DNA of 35,614 nt from a virus. A program made the position numbers and the translations under genes. The number at the start of each line of letters is the position of its first letter. Position 1 is the stretch's first letter. Positions 1-6,630 of this stretch are shown here, piece by piece. The stretch covers positions 1 through 35,614 of IMG/VR virus record IMGVR_UViG_3300032334_000964; one strand, written 5' to 3'. The notes beneath the pieces were generated by a model, which was not told the origin of the DNA, did no database searches, and saw only the letters and a list, made by a program, of their open reading frames with translations.

Positions 1-16
1 CTAGACCATGGAGACT

Positions 17-90
17 TGGAGCGGATGATGAGAATCGAACTCACCCCTTCTGCTTGGAAGGCAGAGGCACTACCAATATGCAACATCCGC
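17..90 (-). tRNA. tRNA-Gly (anticodon TCC)
   Basis: Cloverleaf on the minus strand. The 7-bp acceptor stem (GCGGATG/CATCCGC) closes perfectly, the T arm carries GTTCGATTC, and the anticodon stem TCTGC/GCAGA encloses loop CTTCCAA, giving anticodon TCC. The 3' end is T followed by an encoded CCA (17-19), unlike the other tRNAs here. First of three tandem tRNAs. Confidence 0.93.
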
Positions 91-94
91 ATCG

Positions 95-168
95 TACATC
101 TGGAAGGACTTGAACCTTCGGCTCTCTGCATATAAGGCAGGTACTCTAACCAACTGAGTTACAGATGC
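95..168 (-). tRNA. tRNA-Ile (anticodon TAT)
   Basis: Acceptor stem GCATCTG/CAGATGT (one G-U pair), T loop GTTCAAGTC, anticodon loop CTTATAT giving TAT, which reads the AUA codon. AUA is usually rare in high-GC actinobacteria but common in AT-rich phage genes such as these, so the gene probably compensates for codon bias (inference). No encoded CCA. Confidence 0.9.
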
Positions 169-172
169 TTAG

Positions 173-246
173 TACACCAGGTAGGACTTGAACCTACGAT
201 AACCGAATTATGAGTTCGGGGCCTTGACCAACTTGGCTACTGGTGC
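173..246 (-). tRNA. tRNA with CAT anticodon (elongator Met or Ile2)
   Basis: Acceptor GCACCAG/CTGGTGT, anticodon stem CCGAA/TTCGG with loop CTCATAA, T loop GTTCAAGTC. The sequence cannot tell tRNA-Met from a lysidine-modified tRNA-Ile2. The first pair is G-U rather than the C-A mismatch of initiators, so an initiator is unlikely. Confidence 0.88.
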
Positions 247-252
247 TAGACC

Positions 253-396
253 TTATTTAATTAATAAGCCAAAGAATGTTCCTATTAGGAAGCAAAGAAT
301 TCCAACTGTCCAATGGTAATAGGTTTTCATATGCTCTTTAATTATTGCATGCTTTAGTTCGTCTGGAATTTTTTTTAGTTTCTCGTAATCTACCAC
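253..396 (-). CDS. small single-span membrane protein
   Basis: 47 codons from GTG. The N-terminal half is charged (EKLKKIPDELK), followed by a hydrophobic helix at about residues 31-46 ending in LLIK, so it is a predicted inner-membrane peptide. AGGA lies 7 nt before the GTG, inside the stop region of the upstream basic-protein gene. Function unknown. It is the last gene of the 707-to-253 operon. Confidence 0.6.
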   Translation of the reverse strand: MVDYEKLKKIPDELKHAIIKEHMKTYYHWTVGILCFLIGTFFGLLIK

Positions 397-405
397 GACT
401 ATATC

Positions 406-573
406 CTATATATTTTGAGATGCTTGAAATAGCGACTGCTGAATAATTTGTTCCCTCAAGAAAGCCTGCTTTCTTTCAAACTTAGAAAGGTGTGGCTTTG
501 CCTGAACCCTCTTCTTGTTTTTGTTTGCTCTCTTGATCTTATGCTGAGATACCTTATCGTTAGACTTTTTCAT
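406..573 (-). CDS. small highly basic protein
   Basis: 55 residues, very rich in Lys and Arg (several KKxR/RANKNKK patches), followed by a Gln-rich amphipathic C-terminus. It resembles a nucleic-acid-binding peptide by composition only; I recognise no family. It starts 5 nt after the stop of the zinc-ribbon gene and so is probably translated from the same message. Confidence 0.6.
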   Translation of the reverse strand: MKKSNDKVSQHKIKRANKNKKRVQAKPHLSKFERKQAFLREQIIQQSLFQASQNI

Positions 574-578
574 TTAGA

Positions 579-707
579 TCACTGGCTTTCTGCTACTTTG
601 TCACAAGGACAAATGATTGACTCTGGAAGTTCATGTACCTTTGTTACAATTGTAATCATGGTGTTGCAGTCAACACACTTATAGACTTTCTTAACTCGTT
701 TGCTCAT
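579..707 (-). CDS. mini zinc-ribbon protein
   Basis: 42 residues with CVDC (residues 11-14) and CPC (residues 35-37), a probable single zinc site. The ATG lies exactly 6 nt after a TATGAT -10 box, so a leaderless start is likely. It heads a three-gene operon with the basic protein and the membrane peptide. Confidence 0.65.
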   Translation of the reverse strand: MSKRVKKVYKCVDCNTMITIVTKVHELPESIICPCDKVAESQ

Positions 708-713
708 ATACTA

Positions 714-742
714 ATCATACCATATGTGATTTTGTGTGTCAA
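714..742 (-). promoter_or_regulatory. promoter TTGACA-17-TATGAT, leaderless gene at 707
   Basis: -35 TTGACA at 737-742, 17-nt spacer, -10 TATGAT at 714-719, then 6 nt to the ATG at 707. The TGA stop of the phosphatase gene (739-741) lies inside the -35 hexamer. Confidence 0.75.
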
Positions 743-1194
743 GACTTGTCTCCATCCCATGTGCCTATTTTTGTAGTTGGAATCCCATTGGCACCCCAAA
801 GAGTAATTATGCTTGGGTTATCATCAACGGCATGAACAACATGCCAATACTTCTTAATTTCATTTAAAATATCCGACTTAACTTCGTAATCAGGTCTAGT
901 GTCATTGTCTTTACGCATATACAACGCATTATGTCCAATATCATTTTTAGCAAGCCAATATGATGTCAGACCACGCCACTTCTCCATTCTAGATGTAACA
1001 ACAAGAACATCCATCTGATCAAAGAAAGCATGATTAAGCATTTCAACAACTTCGATATTTGGCAGGGCATCTACAGAAGCCTCATGAAAGGCATTGTAAT
1101 CCTTATTAGAGCCACGAACAAGGTGAATATATGGATCTACATTGGCAAGTGTTCCATCTACATCAAATATGTATGCTGGTCGTTTTTGATTAAT
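739..1194 (-). CDS. HAD-family polynucleotide 3'-phosphatase domain (Pnkp/PseT-like), AUU start
   Basis: About 151 residues. The HAD nucleophile motif FDVDGTLANVD is at about residues 9-19, followed by VVTSRMEKWRG (motif II region), LYMRKDNDTRPDYEVK (motif III Lys) and VDDNP (acidic motif IV). This order and the LYMR..D.R.D..VK signature match the C-terminal phosphatase domain of T4 polynucleotide kinase. The N-terminal kinase domain is absent. The reading frame containing the catalytic Asp has no ATG, GTG or TTG before that Asp: it runs from an in-frame TAG just upstream, and the plausible starts are ATT at 1194 (overlapping the TAA of the preceding peptide gene) or ATC at 1200. An ATG at 1041 would remove the active site. 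Adjacent tRNA genes suggest a role in RNA end repair (inference). Confidence 0.75.
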   Translation of the reverse strand: MNQKRPAYIFDVDGTLANVDPYIHLVRGSNKDYNAFHEASVDALPNIEVVEMLNHAFFDQMDVLVVTSRMEKWRGLTSYWLAKNDIGHNALYMRKDNDTRPDYEVKSDILNEIKKYWHVVHAVDDNPSIITLWGANGIPTTKIGTWDGDKS

Positions 1195-1279
1195 TTTGAT
1201 CTACCTTATATGTCATTGCAAAATAACAAGCAACATATCCCATAACAAATGCTGGAATTAAAAATAGTACATGTATCAT
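1190..1279 (-). CDS. 29-residue transmembrane peptide
   Basis: It begins MIHVLFLIPAFVMGYVACYF, an almost uninterrupted hydrophobic span, and ends in a short polar tail (KVDQN). The ATG overlaps the stop of the upstream gene (ATGA-type overlap at 1276-1279), and its TAA overlaps the proposed ATT start of the phosphatase gene, so all three are probably translationally coupled. Function unknown. Confidence 0.5.
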   Translation of the reverse strand: MIHVLFLIPAFVMGYVACYFAMTYKVDQN

Positions 1280-1449
1280 TCGAAGTCCACCTGTGTCTCA
1301 AAATATTTGCTCATATAGTTGTCTTCTCCCCTTGCAATTTTAGCAGCAGCAATACGCATGCCTAAAGCATTAGTTTTTGATTCTTCAATAGGCAAAGCCT
1401 CAATAGCCCTTGCAATCTCTTCTCTTAGTGTCATTTCATCTATGCTCAT
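1276..1449 (-). CDS. small helical protein, leaderless
   Basis: 57 residues, begins MSIDEMTLREEIARAIE; charged and helical with no recognised family. The ATG at 1449 is preferred over a GTG 15 nt upstream because it sits exactly 6 nt after a TATAAT with a consensus -35. It heads the operon leading into the membrane peptide and the 3'-phosphatase. Confidence 0.6.
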   Translation of the reverse strand: MSIDEMTLREEIARAIEALPIEESKTNALGMRIAAAKIARGEDNYMSKYFETQVDFE

Positions 1450-1455
1450 ATATAT

Positions 1456-1484
1456 ATTATACACTTTCTAGGTCTATCTGTCAA
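1456..1484 (-). promoter_or_regulatory. consensus sigma70-type promoter TTGACA-17-TATAAT
   Basis: TTGACA at 1479-1484, exactly 17 nt, TATAAT at 1456-1461, 6 nt to the ATG at 1449. The -35 lies within the last codons of the upstream zinc-finger gene. Confidence 0.85.
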
Positions 1485-1596
1485 CCTTATTATTTTTATG
1501 ATCTGACTTTATATGTTTATTTAAACTTTCATGCCCAAATCCAACACGGAAGTCCCACTCTTTTTTACAAATAGGACATATTAGAGTTCTAGCCAT
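1474..1596 (-). CDS. C2H2-like zinc-finger mini protein
   Basis: 40 residues: CPIC at residues 7-10, then about 15 residues to HESLNKHIKSDH, a CxxC...H...H arrangement typical of single C2H2 fingers. Probably binds nucleic acid (inference). It overlaps the end of the upstream gene by 8 nt, and its tail contains the -35 of the next promoter. Confidence 0.6.
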   Translation of the reverse strand: MARTLICPICKKEWDFRVGFGHESLNKHIKSDHKNNKVDR

Positions 1597-1834
1597 TTAG
1601 ATCCTTCTTCCATGCTTCCATATCGATTATATAATATGTTCCCCACCATTCGTACGGCTTGTTAAGATACTTCCACATTTTTGCATGGTACTTATATCGC
1701 CACCCATACTTTTCATCTTCGTCCATGTTAACACACTTAACTATATGATTACCAGCAAACTCTCCAGATATATTTCCGATCCATCGTAATGGAAGTATCT
1801 TAGTTCTCTGTATCTTGGTTGAATGATTTATCAT
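1589..1834 (-). CDS. conserved-looking small protein, unknown function
   Basis: About 81 residues from ATG 1834. The C-terminal half is rich in aromatics (YGWRYKYHAKMWKYL, then YEWWGTYYI). The start is uncertain: the chosen ATG overlaps the upstream gene by 35 nt and has a weak ribosome site, and an internal ATG near 1726 is the alternative. No family recognised. Confidence 0.5.
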   Translation of the reverse strand: MINHSTKIQRTKILPLRWIGNISGEFAGNHIVKCVNMDEDEKYGWRYKYHAKMWKYLNKPYEWWGTYYIIDMEAWKKDLNG

Positions 1835-1928
1835 CTTTAGGAACCCACACCTTCTTTCCATCTTTCCAAATAGGCCAATAGCCAAGGCTACGCCAGTCCA
1901 TAGTCATTATCTTAGGATCTTTTGGCAT
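1800..1928 (-). CDS. small Trp/Lys-rich protein
   Basis: 42 residues beginning MPKDPKIMTMDWRSLGYW and containing KDGKKVWVPKDD. It overlaps the end of the preceding zinc-ribbon gene by 17 nt. An alternative ATG lies 21 nt downstream. Function unknown; kept because it fills the gap between coupled genes in the same orientation. Confidence 0.5.
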   Translation of the reverse strand: MPKDPKIMTMDWRSLGYWPIWKDGKKVWVPKDDKSFNQDTEN

Positions 1929-2028
1929 TAACGCACCAAATCTTTCCATCACTCATTGTTTGGTGGGCATTCCAAAACCACTCTGATGTTTTGCTTAGGC
2001 TACATATTTCACACTGATCAGTATTCAT
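1912..2028 (-). CDS. mini zinc-ribbon-like protein, leaderless
   Basis: 38 residues with CEIC (residues 6-9) and later H (20) and C (32), a possible treble-clef or HNH-like remnant. The ATG lies 6 nt after TATAAT. It is first in a tandem run of small overlapping genes ending at 1474. Confidence 0.6.
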   Translation of the reverse strand: MNTDQCEICSLSKTSEWFWNAHQTMSDGKIWCVNAKRS

Positions 2029-2034
2029 ATATTA

Positions 2035-2063
2035 ATTATACCTTTATCAGGCAAATAAGTCAA
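2035..2063 (-). promoter_or_regulatory. promoter TTGACT-17-TATAAT
   Basis: -35 TTGACT at 2058-2063, 17-nt spacer, TATAAT at 2035-2040, 6 nt to the ATG at 2028. The TGA stop of the SGNH gene (2060-2062) is inside the -35 box. Confidence 0.8.
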
Positions 2064-3067
2064 GTTTCAGTGTTATTTTTTTTGTGTAAATCGTAGAAAA
2101 AATCTGCAACATGATGATGAAAATGAATTCCTGGATGAGCAGAGTATGGTTTTCTTTTATAATCTACAACAACATAGTCAGACCCTTCGTGCCAACATGG
2201 ACTATCTTTAAATTCAGAATCATGATCAGAATTACAAATATCTTTTATATAAAGATTAGGGCTTTCTGGTTTGTCTTTTAACAAAAGCGGTGAATAATTT
2301 TTTAATTTAAAATTTTTTACTTTCATAAGTTTTTTCATGATTAAAAAACTTGTTGTATGCAATGTTGTCCAATGTAGTTTGATATTGTTTGACAAGCAAA
2401 ATGACTCTAAGATATAAAGACTATTTATAGAATTGAAAATTAGTTGATGTGGAGAAATTGAATCTTCAATATATTTTTGATCCTTCATTTCAACCATAAA
2501 AGCAGTTTCTTCATCATAACTTATAACTTTTGGACCACAAAACATTAATTGCAAGCCATTAATTTGTCCAAGATTTCTATCAACTTTTGACTTATAAAAC
2601 TCTTTATCTACCACGACCATACTTCTAAAAAAATCTGGCATTAAGCAAAAAATTTCTTTAGGCATTTTGTTATTCATGCAATACCGTATTATATCGTTAC
2701 AAATAGTTTGTACAGATGCCCCAGGATTTCCTATATTCATAACGCTTTTATTAGTTTTTTTACTTAAAAGATCTGTCCATCTTGCTGATTCTGGTACACC
2801 AATACCAAATGTTACAGAACAACCAGATACAAGTATTTCTGCATTTTCATCAACCTTTCCACGGAGACCAAGGCTATTTATTTCGTATTTATTGTACGGA
2901 TCCACTGTACCATTAAAAGATTTACCGTCTGGCTCTACAAGAAAAACATCTTTAGAATTTGGACTATAAACTCCAAGTATCCCGCTGCTCGTAAAATGCT
3001 TATCTAAGTAAAAGGCATTCTTTGGATTATATGTGTAAAAATCTAAAATGTTACTTGTTTCGTTCAT
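2060..3067 (-). CDS. SGNH/GDSL-type hydrolase or acyl-transferase-like protein
   Basis: 335 residues. Block I is ILVSGCSVTFGIG (about residues 78-90) with the predicted nucleophile Ser84, followed by ARWTDLL and a block II-like IGNPGAS. Near the C-terminus AHPGIHFHH supplies the HP..H of block V. Family members remove or transfer O-acyl groups on glycans and lipids. No signal peptide, so a cytoplasmic role is expected. A paralogue with the same motif order lies at 31884-32831 beside a glycosyltransferase and a GDP-sugar epimerase, which suggests a carbohydrate substrate (inference). It is leaderless from ATG 3067. Confidence 0.75.
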   Translation of the reverse strand: MNETSNILDFYTYNPKNAFYLDKHFTSSGILGVYSPNSKDVFLVEPDGKSFNGTVDPYNKYEINSLGLRGKVDENAEILVSGCSVTFGIGVPESARWTDLLSKKTNKSVMNIGNPGASVQTICNDIIRYCMNNKMPKEIFCLMPDFFRSMVVVDKEFYKSKVDRNLGQINGLQLMFCGPKVISYDEETAFMVEMKDQKYIEDSISPHQLIFNSINSLYILESFCLSNNIKLHWTTLHTTSFLIMKKLMKVKNFKLKNYSPLLLKDKPESPNLYIKDICNSDHDSEFKDSPCWHEGSDYVVVDYKRKPYSAHPGIHFHHHVADFFYDLHKKNNTET

Positions 3068-3073
3068 TATTTA

Positions 3074-3082
3074 ATTATATCA
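3074..3082 (-). promoter_or_regulatory. extended -10 promoter TGATATAAT
   Basis: TGN plus TATAAT (hexamer 3074-3079), 6 nt before the ATG at 3067. No convincing -35, consistent with an extended -10 promoter. Confidence 0.65.
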
Positions 3083-3105
3083 CATAGAGTTATTGTTTAT
3101 GTGCA

Positions 3106-3639
3106 TCAGGGCTTTGTAAAATCTATTGCTCTTGATAGCAGTTTTTTGTATGGCTCATAGCATTCTTCTATATCTTCTATTTTAAAATGCTTTTGATCAT
3201 ATAGGGAGGATGTTTTGCTTGACACAAGGTGGTCAAACTTCTTATTATCTGCAAGAGTTTGAATTTTTTTGTTGTCTAGGCTTTCTACCAGCCCTAATAT
3301 ACTACAAACCCTTTCTAGAACTTCTTGTGGCTTTTGTATTAAATCGTTATAGTTAATAATAATTTCTGCATTTTCATAAGCAAAACCATATACTTCTTTA
3401 TATTGATCAATGTATGATTTATTAAAAGATTGTTCTGGGTAATAGTGTCTCTTCATAGTAACATGAGAGTGGATTGAGTCAAATGGGTCTCGTGCAATAG
3501 ATATGATTACAGCATTATCAATATTAGCCAAATCAATTGTGTGAGAATACGGAACAAGTTCTCCAGTTTTATTAATCAGCAAGTTTTGTAGATAGTTTGC
3601 CCCAGACCTGGGGTAGGTAATCATTTTTGCCTTGCTCAT
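3106..3639 (-). CDS. small PAPS-dependent sulfotransferase-like protein
   Basis: 177 residues. TYPRSGANYLQNL (residues 8-20) matches the 5'-phosphosulfate-binding loop, and IARDPFDSIHSH (48-59) matches the 3'-phosphate-binding motif with Arg50 and nearby Ser. INYNDLIQKPQEVLERV follows as in family members. It is shorter than typical sulfotransferases (about 250-300), so the acceptor-side elements are reduced. It starts 1 nt after a zinc-finger mini gene in the same operon. A second copy is at 7080-7631. Acceptor unknown; the neighbourhood suggests a glycan or protein-linked hydroxyl (inference). Confidence 0.75.
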   Translation of the reverse strand: MSKAKMITYPRSGANYLQNLLINKTGELVPYSHTIDLANIDNAVIISIARDPFDSIHSHVTMKRHYYPEQSFNKSYIDQYKEVYGFAYENAEIIINYNDLIQKPQEVLERVCSILGLVESLDNKKIQTLADNKKFDHLVSSKTSSLYDQKHFKIEDIEECYEPYKKLLSRAIDFTKP

Positions 3640-3640
3640 A

Positions 3641-3766
3641 TTAAGAGATTAACCCCATTGACAGATGATTTAAACAAACATCTGCAACAATATAGTCCTG
3701 ATGCTCTACAACGATATCGTAATGAGTTGCATCATTTTCACAAAAGAAGCATTTTGACTTTTTCAT
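3641..3766 (-). CDS. mini zinc-finger protein, leaderless
   Basis: 41 residues with CFFC (6-9) and CLNH (31-34), a CxxC...CxxH zinc knuckle. The ATG lies 6 nt after TATAAT and the stop is followed by one base and the sulfotransferase ATG. Function unknown. Confidence 0.6.
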   Translation of the reverse strand: MKKSKCFFCENDATHYDIVVEHQDYIVADVCLNHLSMGLIS

Positions 3767-3772
3767 AAAGTA

Positions 3773-3778
3773 ATTATA
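3773..3778 (-). promoter_or_regulatory. -10 box GGTATAAT for leaderless gene at 3766
   Basis: TATAAT at 3773-3778, 6 nt before the ATG. No clear -35. Confidence 0.55.
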
Positions 3779-3781
3779 CCA

Positions 3782-5182
3782 TTATACAAAATCAAACCAT
3801 ATAGGCATTATATATCTTGATCCATTTGCTGGTGTAACATTATACCAATAGTGCATATTACCAGGGAACATAACAAGATCACCAGTCTTAGGCTTAAACG
3901 ATATATCTTGATTGATAAAAGAAAGAGTTCCTCCATCGTAATCATCATTCAGATATACCCAACCAGCCATATGGTTGGAGTCTTTAGATCCCATATCGTC
4001 TATAGGAATTATTTGACTATTATTATGCCTCCACTCAGCAAAGCGAGAGTGTCTTGGTTTTACTGATATTCCATACTCTTTTTCTAGCATAGAGTGAACA
4101 CCAGGAACATACTTATCTGGTAAATCAAGTGAGTCATAATAGATTAGAGACAAGGCTTCGGATTGAAGTGGTCTTACATTGCTTGTCTCAGTTTCCTTAA
4201 TCATTCTAATTATGTTGTCACATGTTTCTTTGCTAAGGTAGTTACTGAATACTTTAACATTATTTGATCCGCTTCCAATTTTACTAAAGTTCTGGTGCGT
4301 TAGGCTTGGTTTGATAGCACTAGGGATTTCTCCATTGAACTCTTTAACTAGTTTAAGAAGTTGGCTAATATCTTTTTGATCTGTATGAATCATAAAGTCA
4401 TAAACACCAAACTTTGTAGAAAGTTCCCTTATTTGCTTCTTTACTTCTTCCATAGTTCCTTTTACATGATGGTGTTGTCTTCTTACTGGTGCATTTTCAT
4501 CATACTTAACATTTGTTTCGTCATCTGGATTATTAATAATTAGTGGATCAATAATGACTATTGGTTTTACTCTATCAAGGTTAATCTTTTTAAACTGATC
4601 ACTATAGAGCAGATTGTCATCAACATATGCATACTCACAGTGTTTGTTTGCTATCTCAATTGTGGTATCTGAAGAACCAACAACTGCCATATGTGTTTTA
4701 TGTTTGTGGGTCTTCATTAAATTCATAAACTTGTCCATCCAGACTGCAGATATCGCTACTCTTTTTTCTAGAGTATCAATTAAACTTGAGTCATGCATGT
4801 AATGATCTAAAACTATTTTTTCAGAAGGCCCATTGCCTTCATCTCCCCATCTTCCAGCAACCATATTTACACCAATTCTTCCAGGTGCAAACTGATTCAA
4901 TGTGTCAACAATTTTAGCAGCATAGTCTGGACTTACCCCATATGCTGGTAAGGCAATTGTCATGATTAGTTGATTTGTTTTTTGTAGCGCTTCTTGTATG
5001 ACTAAAGAAAAATCAATACCGCCTGGTCCATAAGGAAGCAAAACAGATTTAACATTTGCACCATCTAGTTCTTGCGCCATGCCAAGAATACCCTTTAGGT
5101 CTAGGTGCTCAGTACTATCATTTACTTGCCAGTGCCTTCTCCACATCCAGTGAAAAGTTATAGGATTGTTATTATTTTCCAT
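3782..5182 (-). CDS. fusion: luciferase-like (SsuD-type) monooxygenase + degenerate 2OG-Fe(II) oxygenase domain
   Basis: 466 residues. About 1-290 form a bacterial luciferase-like/alkanesulfonate monooxygenase TIM barrel: FHWMWRRHW, then LLPYGPGGIDFSLVIQEAL, IALPAYGVSPDYAAKIVDTL, and RIGVNMVAGRWGDEG, which parallels the SsuD NLVTGG region. Family members are FMNH2-dependent. About 310-466 form a prolyl-4-hydroxylase-like domain ending in GDLVMFPGNMHYWYNV and GSRY. Compared with the intact paralogue at 5438-6061, the first iron-ligand His of HxD is Pro (PID, about residue 393) and the distal His (HEV) is Tyr (YNV, about 447). The Asp (395) and the 2OG-binding Arg (456) remain; His444 is the only nearby His. 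The second domain may therefore be a non-catalytic binding module or use a rearranged site. The gene overlaps the end of the 88-residue gene by 11 nt. Confidence 0.8.
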   Translation of the reverse strand: MENNNNPITFHWMWRRHWQVNDSTEHLDLKGILGMAQELDGANVKSVLLPYGPGGIDFSLVIQEALQKTNQLIMTIALPAYGVSPDYAAKIVDTLNQFAPGRIGVNMVAGRWGDEGNGPSEKIVLDHYMHDSSLIDTLEKRVAISAVWMDKFMNLMKTHKHKTHMAVVGSSDTTIEIANKHCEYAYVDDNLLYSDQFKKINLDRVKPIVIIDPLIINNPDDETNVKYDENAPVRRQHHHVKGTMEEVKKQIRELSTKFGVYDFMIHTDQKDISQLLKLVKEFNGEIPSAIKPSLTHQNFSKIGSGSNNVKVFSNYLSKETCDNIIRMIKETETSNVRPLQSEALSLIYYDSLDLPDKYVPGVHSMLEKEYGISVKPRHSRFAEWRHNNSQIIPIDDMGSKDSNHMAGWVYLNDDYDGGTLSFINQDISFKPKTGDLVMFPGNMHYWYNVTPANGSRYIMPIWFDFV

Positions 5183-5438
5183 TGTTTATTACTCTTCCTT
5201 TAGTTTTAAACCAAGAACCAATTTTAGACTTTGCCACTTTAGTTCTTAATAGTTCTCCAAATGTTTCGTGAGAAATTTCTGATCCAAGGTATTCCTGGCC
5301 AGTCTCAAGGTCTATAAGTTTCCATTTGCCAGGTGCTTTTGTATGCAGAATTAAATCGATTGGATAGTCGTAATCGTTTACCTCAGAACCATCCAAAAGT
5401 TTTCTTTTTTTATTACTACTTTCTTGGCTATTTATCAT
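5172..5438 (-). CDS. unknown 88-residue protein between two oxygenase genes
   Basis: The basic N-terminus (NKKRKLLDGSEV) is followed by a compact mixed domain (LILHTKAPGKWKLIDLETGQ). Its ATG overlaps the TAA of the 2OG oxygenase (TAATG at 5438), and its end overlaps the fusion gene start, so all three are co-translated. No family recognised; it may be a partner of the oxygenases (inference). Confidence 0.7.
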   Translation of the reverse strand: MINSQESSNKKRKLLDGSEVNDYDYPIDLILHTKAPGKWKLIDLETGQEYLGSEISHETFGELLRTKVAKSKIGSWFKTKGRVINNGK

Positions 5439-6061
5439 TATTCAACTGTGTTCTCTGGTATTGTAAACCAAACAGGAACTGTGTATCTAGTGCCAGACAA
5501 AACCTCTTTAACCTCATGGGCGTAGTGCATATTCCCAGGGAACATGATGAGGTCACCCTTCTTAGGTTTAATAGTAAAATCATGTGTAGCAAAACTTAAC
5601 TCTCCACCCTCATAGTCATCATTAAGATATATAAGAGTTGGAAGATGGTTGTCTGTTACATAGCCAAGATCGTCTACATGTAGTGTTAGTTTTGTTCCTA
5701 CATCCCACCTTGCAATATTTAGCCTATCGCTTTTTGCTCTAGCATTTTCAACTCCGTAGGCCTTTTTTATTTCTTCTAAGATTCTGTCACTTATTTTGTC
5801 TTTGTCAATAATTGCTTCATAGTTGTGAATCCATGCAGTAGGGTTGCCTTCATTGTCTTTCTGAGAAACAAAACTAGTTCTTCTTCTTTCGTCGATATGA
5901 GACACAAGATATCTAATTTCTTTTGCAGTAAGAAAGTCTGGCACCACCTTGATGTTGTCCGAAGAGTTTCCTACTTTTTCAAAAAATTCTATGTATGATG
6001 GCGCTCTTTCGATCTCACTTGGATGATGGCCTACGGCTTGATTATTAACAATATACGGCAT
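5438..6061 (-). CDS. 2OG-Fe(II) oxygenase, prolyl 4-hydroxylase-like
   Basis: 207 residues from ATG 6061. The facial triad is visible: HVD (His128, Asp130) and the distal His in AHEV (about 182), with SGTRY supplying the 2OG-binding Arg (about 192). The YLNDDYEGGELSF strand pair is typical of the P4H superfamily. Members hydroxylate Pro or other side chains using O2, 2OG and Fe(II). Substrate unknown; collagen-like and Pro/Thr-rich virion proteins in this window are candidates (inference). The ATG lies 6 nt after TATAAT, so the upstream GTG is rejected. Confidence 0.82.
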   Translation of the reverse strand: MPYIVNNQAVGHHPSEIERAPSYIEFFEKVGNSSDNIKVVPDFLTAKEIRYLVSHIDERRRTSFVSQKDNEGNPTAWIHNYEAIIDKDKISDRILEEIKKAYGVENARAKSDRLNIARWDVGTKLTLHVDDLGYVTDNHLPTLIYLNDDYEGGELSFATHDFTIKPKKGDLIMFPGNMHYAHEVKEVLSGTRYTVPVWFTIPENTVE

Positions 6062-6067
6062 ACAACT

Positions 6068-6073
6068 ATTATA
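6068..6073 (-). promoter_or_regulatory. -10 box TATAAT, leaderless oxygenase operon
   Basis: TATAAT at 6068-6073, 6 nt before the ATG at 6061. It drives the 2OG oxygenase, the 88-residue gene and the fusion gene. Confidence 0.6.
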
Positions 6074-6159
6074 CACTATGAATCAATCTTTAGAGTTCGG
6101 CGCAAAATAGAGTTAATAAACCTTTCAATGCCCTAGACGGGCAATAGTGGTTAGTGTCC

Positions 6160-6630
6160 CTAGTTCGCCCATTTTCTCAAATTACATAAAGCATGTGCTG
6201 GTCTTACATTGTCTAATGTGTCTGAGCCACCCTTTGCAATAGGAACAAGATGATCAATGTGCAAACCTTGCTCCCAACCTTTAACGCCACATTTTCGGGG
6301 AGCCATAAAGTCAATGTCTAATCCACATAAGTAGCAATTACCACCATATGTAGATATAACCTGGAGTTCATTATAGTCATTCGTAATCTTTGCTCTGCGT
6401 CTTCTACTCTTGGATCGTTCCCTATCTCTTACCTTATCAAGGTTTGAGGCACGATACTTGGCTGTCACATGGGCACGATTATTCTTGGCATATCGTAATC
6501 TATTATAGACACTTGATGCAGCCAAACACTCGATGCATGGTTTAGTCTTGTGGTTATGGTGTTTACGATAGCCAGCATAGGTCCCACAGTTGGGATAGAT
6601 TTTATTGTCTATGTCGTTTTTTGTTTCCAT
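6160..6630 (-). CDS. HNH homing-type endonuclease
   Basis: 156 residues from ATG 6630 (AAGG 6 nt upstream); a TTG at 6663 is an alternative. The N-terminal part has CGTYAGYRKHHNHKTKPCIEC, a zinc-ribbon DNA-binding arm common in phage HNH enzymes, followed by a very basic linker. The nuclease core has CYLCG, HIDHLVPIAKGG, DN, PAHALCNLRK with all expected His, Asn and Cys positions. It probably nicks or cuts DNA as a homing or packaging-associated nuclease. It is the last gene of the 7048-to-6160 operon. Confidence 0.85.
   Translation of the reverse strand: METKNDIDNKIYPNCGTYAGYRKHHNHKTKPCIECLAASSVYNRLRYAKNNRAHVTAKYRASNLDKVRDRERSKSRRRRAKITNDYNELQVISTYGGNCYLCGLDIDFMAPRKCGVKGWEQGLHIDHLVPIAKGGSDTLDNVRPAHALCNLRKWAN

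Noticed and set aside
448-684. Plus-strand open frame opposite the zinc-ribbon and basic protein genes
   Set aside because: No promoter or SD, and the minus-strand genes there have a consensus promoter and tight spacing.
3782-4700. Separate oxygenase gene with its own start inside the fusion
   Set aside because: The frame is uninterrupted across the domain junction and no SD or -10 box lies near an internal ATG, so a true fusion is the simpler reading.
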